Positions 8,194 through 17,200 of a stretch of 64,000 nucleotides of DNA are shown piece after piece; the stretch's first letter is position 1; the number at the start of each line of letters is the position of its first letter. A model generated the notes under the pieces. It worked only from the letters and a program-made list of their open reading frames with translations. It was not told where the DNA came from and did not search any database. This DNA is from an uncultured Lachnospiraceae bacterium (GTDB lineage: Bacteria; Bacillota; Clostridia; Lachnospirales; Lachnospiraceae). Where the stretch lies: assembly GCA_910584585.1 (NCBI GenBank), contig CAJUBP010000006.1, forward strand, positions 28,880 through 92,879. Reading direction: 5' to 3'. Both the position numbers and the translations under genes were made by a program.

Positions 8194-9216
8194 ATGAAGA
8201 AAAGTGAAATCAGAAGGGTAATTGCAGCGTGTATGACGGGAGCGGTTGTATTTGGAGCGGTTCAGATGCCGGTAAGGGCAGCCGGGAATGTGGAGGCGGG
8301 AATCACTGCCATGTTAGGGCAGAGCCTTACAGCCGGGGCGGATGAGGCAGAAGCGGAACCGGAAGTTCCCTCTACCGTATGCGGTTATACCAATCTTGGA
8401 ATCGCCCAGGTGGAGAATCACTTAAATATCCGGGAAGGCGCCGGAGAAGAATATGAGTTGGTAGGAAAATTGCCGGTGGACGCCGGATGTGAGATTTTAT
8501 CCCAGGAAGGGGAATGGTATCAGATTCAGTCCGGCAAGGTAACTGGATATGTGAAGGGCGAATATCTTCTGACCGGTCAGGAAGCAGCGGCCCGGGCAGA
8601 TGAAGTGAAGTCCATTGTCGCAATCTCTGCCACACAGACTTTGAATGCCAGAGTTGAACCCAATACAGACTGTTCGATCTGGACCATGATTGCAGAGGGA
8701 GAAGAACTGCCGATGTTAGAGGATCAGGGCGAATGGCTGAAGGTAGATGTGGACGGCGATGAGTGCTATGTGGCGAAGGAATATGTAGAGTTATCCGAAC
8801 AGCTTCCCAAGGCGATGACCATGACGGAGATTCGCTACGGCGAAGGCATCTCTGATGTCCGTGTGGATATGATTCAGTATGCCTGCCAGTTTGTAGGAAA
8901 CAGATATGTCTGGGGCGGCACAAGCCTTACCAACGGTGTGGACTGTTCCGGATTTACCATGCGGATCTATGAGAAATATGGCATTTACCTGCCTCATTCC
9001 TCCAGCGCGCAGTCTGGATATGGGACAAGGATCGATCCTAGCGAAGCGAAACCCGGCGACCTGTTCTTCTACGGAAACGGTGGCGGAATTAACCATGTGG
9101 CCATGTATATCGGTAACGGCCAGGTAGTGCACGCAAGTTCTTCCCGGACGGGAATCAAGATTTCTAATGCGTTTTACCGTTCTCCGATCTGCGTGACAAG
9201 GCTGATCAGCGATTAA
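8194..9216 (+). CDS. Secreted SH3-domain NlpC/P60 peptidoglycan hydrolase
   Basis: A 340-residue exported cell-wall hydrolase, expected to cut D-gamma-glutamyl-diaminopimelate bonds in stem peptides. A signal peptide (Lys-rich start, hydrophobic core, likely cleavage near VRAAG at residue 30) is followed by two bacterial SH3 modules (about residues 65-130 and 150-205; the first contains LNIREGAGEEYELVGKLP). The C-terminal NlpC/P60 domain starts near residue 225. Catalytic Cys lies in NGVDCSGFTMR, the His in GGGINHVAMYIGNG, and the third polar residue in VVHASSS. Start chosen from GGGAGGTC seven bases upstream. It is monocistronic between its own promoter and the terminator at 9273. Confidence 0.93.
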   Translation: MKKSEIRRVIAACMTGAVVFGAVQMPVRAAGNVEAGITAMLGQSLTAGADEAEAEPEVPSTVCGYTNLGIAQVENHLNIREGAGEEYELVGKLPVDAGCEILSQEGEWYQIQSGKVTGYVKGEYLLTGQEAAARADEVKSIVAISATQTLNARVEPNTDCSIWTMIAEGEELPMLEDQGEWLKVDVDGDECYVAKEYVELSEQLPKAMTMTEIRYGEGISDVRVDMIQYACQFVGNRYVWGGTSLTNGVDCSGFTMRIYEKYGIYLPHSSSAQSGYGTRIDPSEAKPGDLFFYGNGGGINHVAMYIGNGQVVHASSSRTGIKISNAFYRSPICVTRLISD

Positions 9217-9272
9217 GGAAACAGGGCCGTATGGGTGGCTCTGTTAGGGCGGAGAATTTCATAATAAAGAAT

Positions 9273-9321
9273 GGGGCTGTCGGAAAATGAAATTAGTCAT
9301 TTCCCGGCAGTCCCATTTTTT
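9273..9321 (+). terminator. Rho-independent terminator after the NlpC/P60 gene
   Basis: Long stem of 9273-9290 with 9297-9314 (GGGGCTGTCGG paired with CCGGCAGTCCC), a short ATTAG loop, then a T-rich run at 9316-9321. A similar hairpin lies at 30475. Confidence 0.85.
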
Positions 9322-9367
9322 ACGGTTGTTATTCCTTGATTTCATCAATATCGTATTATTTTACTAT

Positions 9368-9382
9368 TGATAGCCATTATCA
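9368..9382 (+). promoter_or_regulatory. Fur-like box upstream of feoAB
   Basis: TGATAGC-C-ATTATCA is a 7-1-7 inverted repeat matching 12 of 14 fixed positions of the classical Fur consensus TGATAAT-N-ATTATCA. It lies 48 bp before the feoA start. Iron-dependent repression of feoAB by Fur is standard. A clear -35/-10 pair could not be assigned. Confidence 0.65.
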
Positions 9383-9430
9383 TTTGTGGTAGGATCAGGT
9401 AGGAATACAGAACAGAATCGAGGTTATCAT

Positions 9431-9679
9431 ATGACAATACTGGATGGCAAAATCAATCAGGGGTACACAGTGACTGACATTTCTATGGAAGAGAATATTA
9501 TGCGCCGTCTGGAATCTCTGGGCATTAACAGCGGCACCAAACTGCTGCTGATGAACCGGAAGCGGAACGGCACAGTTATTATCAAGGTACGTGGAACCCG
9601 CTGGGCAATCGGAAGAGATATTGCAGTGGGGATTCTGGTTCAGCCTGCAGAGGAGGAAATGTCAAATGGAAGTGATTAG
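9431..9679 (+). CDS. feoA: Ferrous iron transport protein A
   Basis: FeoA is a small SH3-like cytoplasmic protein needed for FeoB-dependent Fe2+ uptake. The 82 residues contain the family features ENIMRRLESLGINSGTKL and the terminal GTRWAIGRDIAVGILV strand pair. The frame is open from 9386, but ATG 9431 begins the conserved domain and has a GAGG ribosome site upstream. The gene overlaps feoB by 14 bp. A Fur-like box lies upstream. Confidence 0.9.
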   Translation: MTILDGKINQGYTVTDISMEENIMRRLESLGINSGTKLLLMNRKRNGTVIIKVRGTRWAIGRDIAVGILVQPAEEEMSNGSD

Positions 9680-11651
9680 AGTTGGATTTGTGGGAAATCC
9701 CAATTGCGGGAAAACCACGTTGTTTAATGCATATACCGGAGCCAATCTGAAGGTGGCAAACTGGCCGGGGGTTACCGTGGAGAAGGTGGAAGGGGAGACG
9801 AATTATAAAGGGCAGAAGCTGAAATTAATTGATTTGCCAGGCATTTACAGCCTGACTTCCTATTCCATTGAGGAAAAAGTTTCCAGGCGCTGCATTATGA
9901 AACATGAAGTGGACGTGATTGTGAATGTGGTAGACGCCTCCGCGCTGGAGCGGAACCTGTATCTGACCATGCAGTTATTGGAACTGGGGAAGCCGGTTAT
10001 TCTGGCGTTAAACATGATGGATATTGTAGAAGAGCGGGGCATGGAGATTGACCTCCACCGCCTGCCGGAAATGCTGGGGGGAATTCCGGTAGTGCCTGTT
10101 TCCGCAAGAAAAAGAACCGGGCTGGATGTGCTGCTTCACGCAGTGGTGCATCATTATGAGGAAAAGCACCGGCCGGAAATTGTCACCTATCAGGATGAGA
10201 TAGAAGAAAAGATTCGGCTGCTGGAACCGGAATTGAAGGAGAAATATCAGATTTTGGAAAATCCCCGGTGGTACGCGCTGAAACTGCTGGAACGGGATTC
10301 AGAGATTACGGAGCTGTATCCCATCGATTTGCCGCAAGTGCTGGATCGAAGTTATGAAAAAGATATCATCAATCAGAAATATGATTACATAGAGGAAGTG
10401 TTGGAAGACACGCTATTTTATAAATCAGAGAAAGCCGCGTTTACTGATCGGGTAGACGAAATACTGACCCATCCCATCTGGGGAATGCCGATCTTTTTCG
10501 GAATCATGGCTGTGGTGTTTTTTCTGACCTTTTTTGTGGGAGATACGTTAAAGGGCGGTTTCGAAGTGGTTTTGGACGCTGTTTCTGGCGGCGTTTTGCA
10601 TTTGCTGGAGGGTGTCCATGTGGCGGATTGGATGATTTCCCTGGTTGTGGACGGCATTCTGGCGGGGGTGGGAGGAATTCTGACCTTTCTTCCCAATATC
10701 TTTATCTTGTTTCTGGCCCTTGCCATTTTGGAGGACAGCGGCTATATGGCAAGGGTGGCTTATGTGATGGATGGGCTGATGGGGCATCTGGGCTTGTCCG
10801 GCAAAGCATTTCTGCCCATGGTCCTGGGATTCGGATGTACCGTTCCGGCGGTGATGGCCACCCGGGCATTGGAGAAAGAGTCTGACCGAAGGCGCACCAT
10901 ATTGATTACCCCCTTTATGTCCTGTTCCGCAAGACTTCCCATTTACGTGCTTTTTGCTGACATGTTTTTCGGAAAATATGCCATGTTTGCAGCGCTTTCC
11001 ATGTACTTTATCGGGATGGCAGTGGCAATTATCGCGGCTTTGATTATTCACCGGGTAGAGACTCACCGATCACACCATACCCTTCTGATCGAGCTGCCGG
11101 AATATAAAACACCCAATGCCAGAACCATTGCCGTCTATGTCTGGGAAAAGGTGAAGGGATATCTGACAAAAGCGGGGACTACCATTTTCATTGCGTCCAT
11201 TATTATCTGGTTTCTTTTGAATTTCGGCGTCCATGGAATGGTAACGGAAGTGTCCGAAAGCTTTGGAGCGGTTTTGGGGCATTGGATGGAACCGATTCTC
11301 GCCCCGGCCGGACTTGGCAAGTGGCAGATTGGGGTGGCGCTGATCTCCGGCATCTCCGCCAAAGAAGTAGTCGTCAGCAGCTTCTGTGTGCTGTTTGGCA
11401 TCAGCAACGTAAATTCAGCGGCGGGAATGGCCTCATTGACCAGTAATCTGGCAGAATTTGGCTTCGGTCCCCTGAACGCCTACAGCATGATGATTTTCTG
11501 TCTGCTCTATGTGCCCTGCGCGGCAACTATCGGGACCATTAAGAAAGAAACAGGCTCCATGAAATTTACATTGAAAATGCTGGCCTTTCAGATGATTCTT
11601 GCCTGGTTTGCCGCAGTTTTGACGTATCAGATTGGATCACTGTTTTTGTAA
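9666..11651 (+). CDS. feoB: Ferrous iron transporter B (GTPase-coupled)
   Basis: FeoB imports Fe2+ across the inner membrane under anaerobic conditions. The 661-residue protein has an N-terminal G domain: G1 GNPNCGKTT (about residues 9-17), G3 DLPGIYSLTSYS, G4 NMMD and the G5 region VSARK. A helical GDI-like stretch follows, then the membrane core from about residue 275 with two gate modules, including FLPMVLGFGCTVPAVMATRAL and the second-half ISGISAKEVVVSS. The upstream frame extends to 9591, but ATG 9666 follows GGAGGAAA and starts the G domain, so it is preferred. The length suits Firmicutes FeoB, which lacks the long C-terminal extension of E. coli. Confidence 0.96.
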   Translation: MEVIRVGFVGNPNCGKTTLFNAYTGANLKVANWPGVTVEKVEGETNYKGQKLKLIDLPGIYSLTSYSIEEKVSRRCIMKHEVDVIVNVVDASALERNLYLTMQLLELGKPVILALNMMDIVEERGMEIDLHRLPEMLGGIPVVPVSARKRTGLDVLLHAVVHHYEEKHRPEIVTYQDEIEEKIRLLEPELKEKYQILENPRWYALKLLERDSEITELYPIDLPQVLDRSYEKDIINQKYDYIEEVLEDTLFYKSEKAAFTDRVDEILTHPIWGMPIFFGIMAVVFFLTFFVGDTLKGGFEVVLDAVSGGVLHLLEGVHVADWMISLVVDGILAGVGGILTFLPNIFILFLALAILEDSGYMARVAYVMDGLMGHLGLSGKAFLPMVLGFGCTVPAVMATRALEKESDRRRTILITPFMSCSARLPIYVLFADMFFGKYAMFAALSMYFIGMAVAIIAALIIHRVETHRSHHTLLIELPEYKTPNARTIAVYVWEKVKGYLTKAGTTIFIASIIIWFLLNFGVHGMVTEVSESFGAVLGHWMEPILAPAGLGKWQIGVALISGISAKEVVVSSFCVLFGISNVNSAAGMASLTSNLAEFGFGPLNAYSMMIFCLLYVPCAATIGTIKKETGSMKFTLKMLAFQMILAWFAAVLTYQIGSLFL

Positions 11652-11754
11652 CATTTCTGGAAAGTATTTTCTGAGAAACAAAGCAAAATCCTCTTGCAGA
11701 GCCGCTGTATGCATGTTAAACTATTAACAAACTAAAAAAGAGAGGTAAAATACG

Positions 11755-13203
11755 ATGTATGCTGATGAAAATGTGATTAGAATCAAACATGATGTACTTT
11801 ACGAAGTGGCAAAGCTGGCGTTTGCCGGAGAGCTGGACGCCAAAAGAGATCACATCGCGTTGGAACTGATTCCGGGACCCACGCCCAAATTCCGCTGCTG
11901 TATCTACAAAGAACGTGAAATTATCCGCCAGAGGGTTCGTCTGGCGGAAGGCAAGGCTCCGGGACCTGTGGACGACGGGAATATTATTCAGGTCATCAGC
12001 TCCGCCTGCGAGGACTGCCCCATTTCCAGCTATACCGTGACAGAAAACTGCCAGAACTGCATTGGCAAGGCTTGTATCAATGCCTGCAAATTCGGCGCAA
12101 TTGAGATGGGAAGGGATCGATCCCATATTGACGCCTCTAAGTGTAAGGAGTGCGGAAAATGCGCCCAGGCCTGTCCCTACAATGCTATCGCCCATCTGAA
12201 ACGCCCCTGCAAATTCAGCTGCCCGGTAGACGCAATTACATACGATGAGCATGGAATTTCCATTATCGACAAGGAAAAATGCATCCGCTGCGGCAAATGT
12301 ATCCACAGCTGCCCCTTCGGCGCTATCGGTTCCAAAACCTTTATTGTGGATGTGGTGGAAGCATTGAAGTCAGGAAAGAAAGTATACGCCATGGCGGCGC
12401 CGGCAACAGAGGGCCAGTTCGGCGCGGACATTACCACCGCAAGCTGGAAGAAAGCCATGAAAGAGCTGGGATTTGAAGACTTCTATGATGTAGGATTGGG
12501 CGGCGACATGACAGCGGCTTATGAGGCGGAAGAATGGGCGGAAGCCTATGGCGAAGGCAAGAAGAAAGTGACTTCTTGCTGTCCGGCCTTTGTAAATATG
12601 GTTCGCCTTCATTATCCGCAGCTGGCAGACTGCGTGTCTACCACAGTTTCTCCTATGTGCGCAGTTTCCCGTCTGATTAAAGCGCAGGATCCTGAGGCTG
12701 TGACTGTGTTTATCGGGCCCTGTCTTGCCAAGAAATCAGAAGTGGTGGATCAGAAAATCCCGGGCAATGCGGATTATGTTCTGACTTACAGTGAAATCCG
12801 CGCCATTATGAAGGCAAGAGACATTACTTTGCAGCCTTGCGAGAATGATGATCAGATTGCTTCTGTTTACGGCAAGCGGTTTGCCAACTCCGGCGGAGTG
12901 ACTGGGGCTGTACTGCAGAGCTTGAAAGAGTCCGGCCATGAGATAGACCCGAAAGTCTATAAGGCAAACGGAGCGGCAGAGTGTAAGAAAGCGCTGCTTC
13001 TGTTAAGGGCGGCAAAACTGCCGGAGGACTTTGTAGAAGGTATGATATGTGACGGCGGCTGTGTAGGAGGACCCAGCGCTTTCAACGATCAGATTTCCTC
13101 TAAGAAGAACAGAGACGCCCTGATTGCCCAGGCAGACAGTCGGGGAATTCATGAGAATTTAGACCATTATAAGATGGACAGCTTTTCCATGCATCGGGAA
13201 TAG
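11755..13203 (+). CDS. Monomeric [FeFe] hydrogenase
   Basis: A soluble 482-residue iron-only hydrogenase that evolves or consumes H2 with ferredoxin-type partners. The N-terminal third holds a Cys-rich segment (C85-x2-C88 and neighbours) and two 4Fe-4S modules, CKECGKCAQACP (residues 130-141) and CIRCGKCIHSCP (176-187). The H-cluster domain shows L1 TSCCP (273-277), L2 GPCLAKKSE (321-329) and L3 CDGGCVGGP (432-440). All four cluster-binding Cys and the proton-relay Cys are present. The L3 motif is the shorter CxGGCVGGP form and not the MACxxGCxxGGGQP of group A, which suggests a group B type enzyme. Maturases hydEFG are not in the window. It ends in a strong terminator. Confidence 0.88.
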   Translation: MYADENVIRIKHDVLYEVAKLAFAGELDAKRDHIALELIPGPTPKFRCCIYKEREIIRQRVRLAEGKAPGPVDDGNIIQVISSACEDCPISSYTVTENCQNCIGKACINACKFGAIEMGRDRSHIDASKCKECGKCAQACPYNAIAHLKRPCKFSCPVDAITYDEHGISIIDKEKCIRCGKCIHSCPFGAIGSKTFIVDVVEALKSGKKVYAMAAPATEGQFGADITTASWKKAMKELGFEDFYDVGLGGDMTAAYEAEEWAEAYGEGKKKVTSCCPAFVNMVRLHYPQLADCVSTTVSPMCAVSRLIKAQDPEAVTVFIGPCLAKKSEVVDQKIPGNADYVLTYSEIRAIMKARDITLQPCENDDQIASVYGKRFANSGGVTGAVLQSLKESGHEIDPKVYKANGAAECKKALLLLRAAKLPEDFVEGMICDGGCVGGPSAFNDQISSKKNRDALIAQADSRGIHENLDHYKMDSFSMHRE

Positions 13204-13235
13204 GATTTGCGGTTCTTGGAAGGAATGAGATTGAG

Positions 13236-13281
13236 ACAGGCAGAATCTATGGATGAAACCATAGATTCTGCCTGTTTTTTT
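13236..13281 (+). terminator. Rho-independent terminator after the hydrogenase
   Basis: A 17-bp perfect stem (13236-13252 with 13259-13275, arms beginning ACAGGCAGAATC) with a 6-base loop, then seven T residues. Confidence 0.93.
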
Positions 13282-13373
13282 GAATATTTGTGCAAAATGC
13301 CGAAATTTGAAAAAATCAGTCTTACAATAGTAAAAAAATATAGGAAAAATCTTCCATTTTTTGAAAAAGAATG

Positions 13374-13451
13374 TATAATATGTACTATATAGGTAAAAGG
13401 TACTGCTATTTGTGAGGAAAGGAGGGGAGAACTCGGGAAATGAAGAAATAA
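13374..13451 (+). promoter_or_regulatory. Leader of the sortase operon with -10 box and a three-codon ORF
   Basis: TATAAT at 13374-13379 is a good -10; no convincing -35 is visible. About 45 bases downstream, AAAGGAGG (13418-13425) precedes ATG AAG AAA TAA at 13440-13451. This mini-ORF has a better ribosome site than most genes here and lies 24 bp before the sortase start. It may be a leader peptide or a decayed start. Nothing else is seen between the terminator at 13281 and ATG 13476. Confidence 0.4.
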
Positions 13452-13475
13452 AATAGCAAATAAAGGGGGAAAGAT

Positions 13476-14243
13476 ATGAAATTAGAAAAAAAGAGTATTT
13501 TATCGGTGGTTCTTATTGTAATATTCGCCGCAATGGTTTCCCTGGTAAGTTTCCGTGCCGGAAGCGTCAGCTCTTCCGGAAACGCTCCGGCTTCTGCGGA
13601 ATTGTCTCTGGATACGGCTGCTGAAAGCGTGAAACATACCGACGAGTCAGGAAATGTAACCGTTGATTTTGAGAAGCTGAAGGAATGGAATCCTGATATT
13701 TACGCGTGGATCACTGTTCCTGGAACCAACATAGACTACCCTGTACTGCAGAAAAGCGGCGCGGAAGATCCCTATGACAATTACTATCTGGAGCACACAG
13801 TGGATTTGGAAGAAGGGCTTCCGGGGGCAATCTACAGCCAGCCGGTGAATCAGAAGGATTTCATGGACTTGGTTACCATTCTCTACGGGCATAATATGAA
13901 AAACGGGGAGATGTTTACCGAACTTCATGAGTTTGAGGACAAAGAGTTTTTTGAAGAAAATCAGCAGATTTATATTTATACGCAAAAAGGCACTTTTACA
14001 TATGAGATTTTTGCAGCGGTAGATTTTTCTGACGCGCTGATTCCCTATGAATATGATTTCAGCGACAATTCCCAGGTTCAGAAGTATTTGGAGGATGTGA
14101 AGAGCTGCGACGGAAATTTTCGGGAAAACATGGAGGTATCAGCGGAACGCAGGATTCTAACGCTGTCCACCTGCTATAGCGGGCGGGAGGACAGGCGTCT
14201 TCTGATCGAAGCGGTGCAAAAGGACAGCGGGTCTACGATGTAA
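13476..14243 (+). CDS. srtB: Class B sortase
   Basis: A membrane-anchored cysteine transpeptidase that attaches surface proteins to the cell wall. The 255 residues start with a short basic stretch and one N-terminal transmembrane helix (about residues 8-28). The catalytic domain contains NIDYPVLQ, the catalytic His in LYGHNMKNGEMF (about residue 134), the nucleophile Cys in TLSTCYSG (about residue 233) and the Arg in DRRLLIEAV. The insertion between His and Cys is typical of class B. It is 21 bp upstream of a secreted protein ending in SPKTGE. SPKTG is among the motifs reported for Clostridioides difficile SrtB, so the neighbour is a plausible substrate. Confidence 0.9.
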   Translation: MKLEKKSILSVVLIVIFAAMVSLVSFRAGSVSSSGNAPASAELSLDTAAESVKHTDESGNVTVDFEKLKEWNPDIYAWITVPGTNIDYPVLQKSGAEDPYDNYYLEHTVDLEEGLPGAIYSQPVNQKDFMDLVTILYGHNMKNGEMFTELHEFEDKEFFEENQQIYIYTQKGTFTYEIFAAVDFSDALIPYEYDFSDNSQVQKYLEDVKSCDGNFRENMEVSAERRILTLSTCYSGREDRRLLIEAVQKDSGSTM

Positions 14244-14264
14244 TTTACAGAGGAGGGATAATTA

Positions 14265-17200
14265 ATGAAGAAAGCAGGCAGAAAATTATTAGGTATTTTA
14301 TTGGCAGTATCCATGACAATTTCAGCGGCGCTGCCCATACAGGGAACTGCCGCCGAAATTGGCAGCAGTGAGTATGAAGAGGCGTCTGGAAGAAGTGAAA
14401 GCGAACTTGAGAGTCCAGAGCAAAAGAAAATGGCAGACACAGAGGATGACGTGACGGAAGAACTGACGGAAGAACTGGCCGAAGAAGACAGGATGCTGAT
14501 GCGGGAATCAGCGGATTCGGGCAATGAAATCCAGGAGGAAAGGACAGACGATTCTTACGACATCAATCGTCCGGTAATTGAGAAGTTTGAACTCGTGGAA
14601 AACGGGCAGACATTGGATCAGACGCAAACAGTTCATTTTAACATGTGGATGTATGACGCGGACAGCGATATCAATCTTATTTCTGTGGAATTATATTGTA
14701 ACAATTCTTACCGCTCCAGAAATCTGACATTCGAAAAAAGCGGCGAAGGCAATCTGTATACTGCCTCCATTCTCTGCAGTCAGTTGGAAGAGGGCGGTTA
14801 TTCTATCACGCGCGTTTATGTTGAGGATATGAAAAGCAATTACGCCGAGTGGAACATATGGGATGAGTACGGCCAGTACCGTTATCAGTTTACCAGAACA
14901 AACAAAGCGGAGGAAGGAACGGTGACCCTCTCCAACTTTCAGCTGGAAAAATCCGTACAGGGGGAACGGGAGACCTTACAGGCGGGGGACAGTGTCACTT
15001 ACAGCGCTGACGCTCAATGCGAGAATGAAGTAATTACCTATGTATCAATGAACATTATCTGCAAAGACAAATCACTGCAAAAGAATATTTCTGGCGCCTA
15101 TCACGCAGAAACAGGCAAAGTATCAGCTATCTTTCCGATTGCGGAGTTAACGTATCCCGGAGAATGGGAACTGTACGCCGTACGGATAGATACAAGTTCA
15201 GGGAAAATACGGATGTTTTACCCAAAAGAATTGGAACCGGATGCTGAAATAGCATTTGTTGTGGAACAGGATTATGATGAGACAAAGCCTGTGATTGAAA
15301 GCATTGATATCGGGGAAAACGGCCGGATGGTTCAGGCTGGAGATACCGTTGAGATTAAGGTAAAAGTGCAGGAAGAGCATCCCTCAGACGGTGCAGGCGC
15401 AGATGTCAGTCTGGAGGAATCAGACCGGACAAAAACGGAGCATGTTAACCTGAGATATTGTAAAGAAACCGGGGAATACCAGGGAATCATTGAAATTACG
15501 GCTTCCACTTATCCAGGAAAATGGAGGCTCACTTCACTGTCGGTGAGTGATACTTATGGGAATTATGCGTATTTGAGTGACTATGAGGCGGAACACCCGG
15601 ATGTTTCCTGGCATTATAATGTATCACCGGATACTTATGACACAGTCGGACCTGTGATTAAGCGCATCTGGCTGGATAAAAACGGACAGTCGGTAAGAGC
15701 GGGAGACAGAATTTCCATAGAGGTAGAGGCAGAAGAGAGCAACCCAGGCTATTATGCGCAGCTGCGGTTTGATCCTGTGGATGATTCCTCATCGAGTGCG
15801 CCCATCTATGCTTACGTGGACTACAGCAGCGGCCTTCGTAAGTATCTGGGAACGATAGAGATCACCGAATCTACGAATCCGGTGCGGTGGGAGCTTGCAG
15901 AACTTGCTATCTGGGATAGAAATGGGAATTATACATATCTGTCAGAGTGTGAAGAGGTTTTGGCAGAAGGGCCCTGGTATTTTACAGTGGATCCGGAGGG
16001 GTATGACGCGGAAGGTCCGGTGATTGAGGACATTTCCATAGATAAAAACGGCCAATGGGTCAGTGCGGGGGATACTGTCAACATAAGCATAAAGGTGAAG
16101 GAAAAACATCCCTCATCCTCGGGAATCGTATATTTCCGGCCCCAGGTGACCAATGTGTCTGTCTATGAGAGCGTCCCCTTGAGCTATAATCCGGAAACGC
16201 AGGAATATACGGGCAGGATTTCTATTACAGAGGACACTTATCCCTGTGAGTGGGAGCTTACCGGCCTGGAGCTTTGGGACACGCTGGGGTATAGTGCCAA
16301 TCTGAGCAGTTATCGGCCGGATTGGGAGTATACCTATCCCTGGTATTACAAAGTAAAATCCAAAAATACATACCGGGAAGATTTTAAAAACGTGACATTT
16401 CATTTCTATGGTTACGCACAGTCAGAGGACGGCAGTTATCAGCCCAATACGCTGATTTCCTCTGAAACAGTTGAGAATGTAGGAAGAAGAGCAACGCTGA
16501 ATGAGCTTGGCGTTTTTCCGGAACCCATTGACGGGGCTCCTGCTGTCTGGAGATATGAATGGCACGACTGGGAAATAGACGGGGATACAGAACTGTTATT
16601 CAGCAGTACGGAAGATATGAGCTGCAATTTTTATGCCAGCTATGATAAGGGCTGCGCCAATGTAAACCTGACGTATCTGTCAGAAGAGAGCGGAGTCAAA
16701 GAAATCATGCTTCCGGTATTTGTGGAAAAAGAGACTACCTGTCAGGAAGTTGTGGAACTTTTAGAATTGCCGGAGGATGCCAAAACAGAAGATTTTGCAG
16801 GATTTCGGCTGCGGGATGGCTATGACGGAAGCCTTGCGGTAGGGGAAATGGCATATCTGTCTGCAGAAGCGGAATACAACAATTGTCAGGTGATTTGGAA
16901 TACAAAATATCCGGATCAAAACGGCATGGAAGTCACTGAAATTATCACCAAGTCTTATCCGGAAGGAACCAGGGTAAGTGACGCGCTGGCTCAATTGGAT
17001 GGGCCCAGAGAAGCAGCAGGAATGGATTGGGAAGGCTGGGTTCTTACAGGCGCGGATGCAGAAGAAATTTTATCTCAGCCGGTGACGTCCATAGAAGCGG
17101 CGGCAGTGTATCGGGGAAAGACTACTGCAGAAGTATCCTATTCTTACCGGGGAGAAGATGGAACCATCGTATACAGAGATAAAATACTGCTGCTGGAAGG

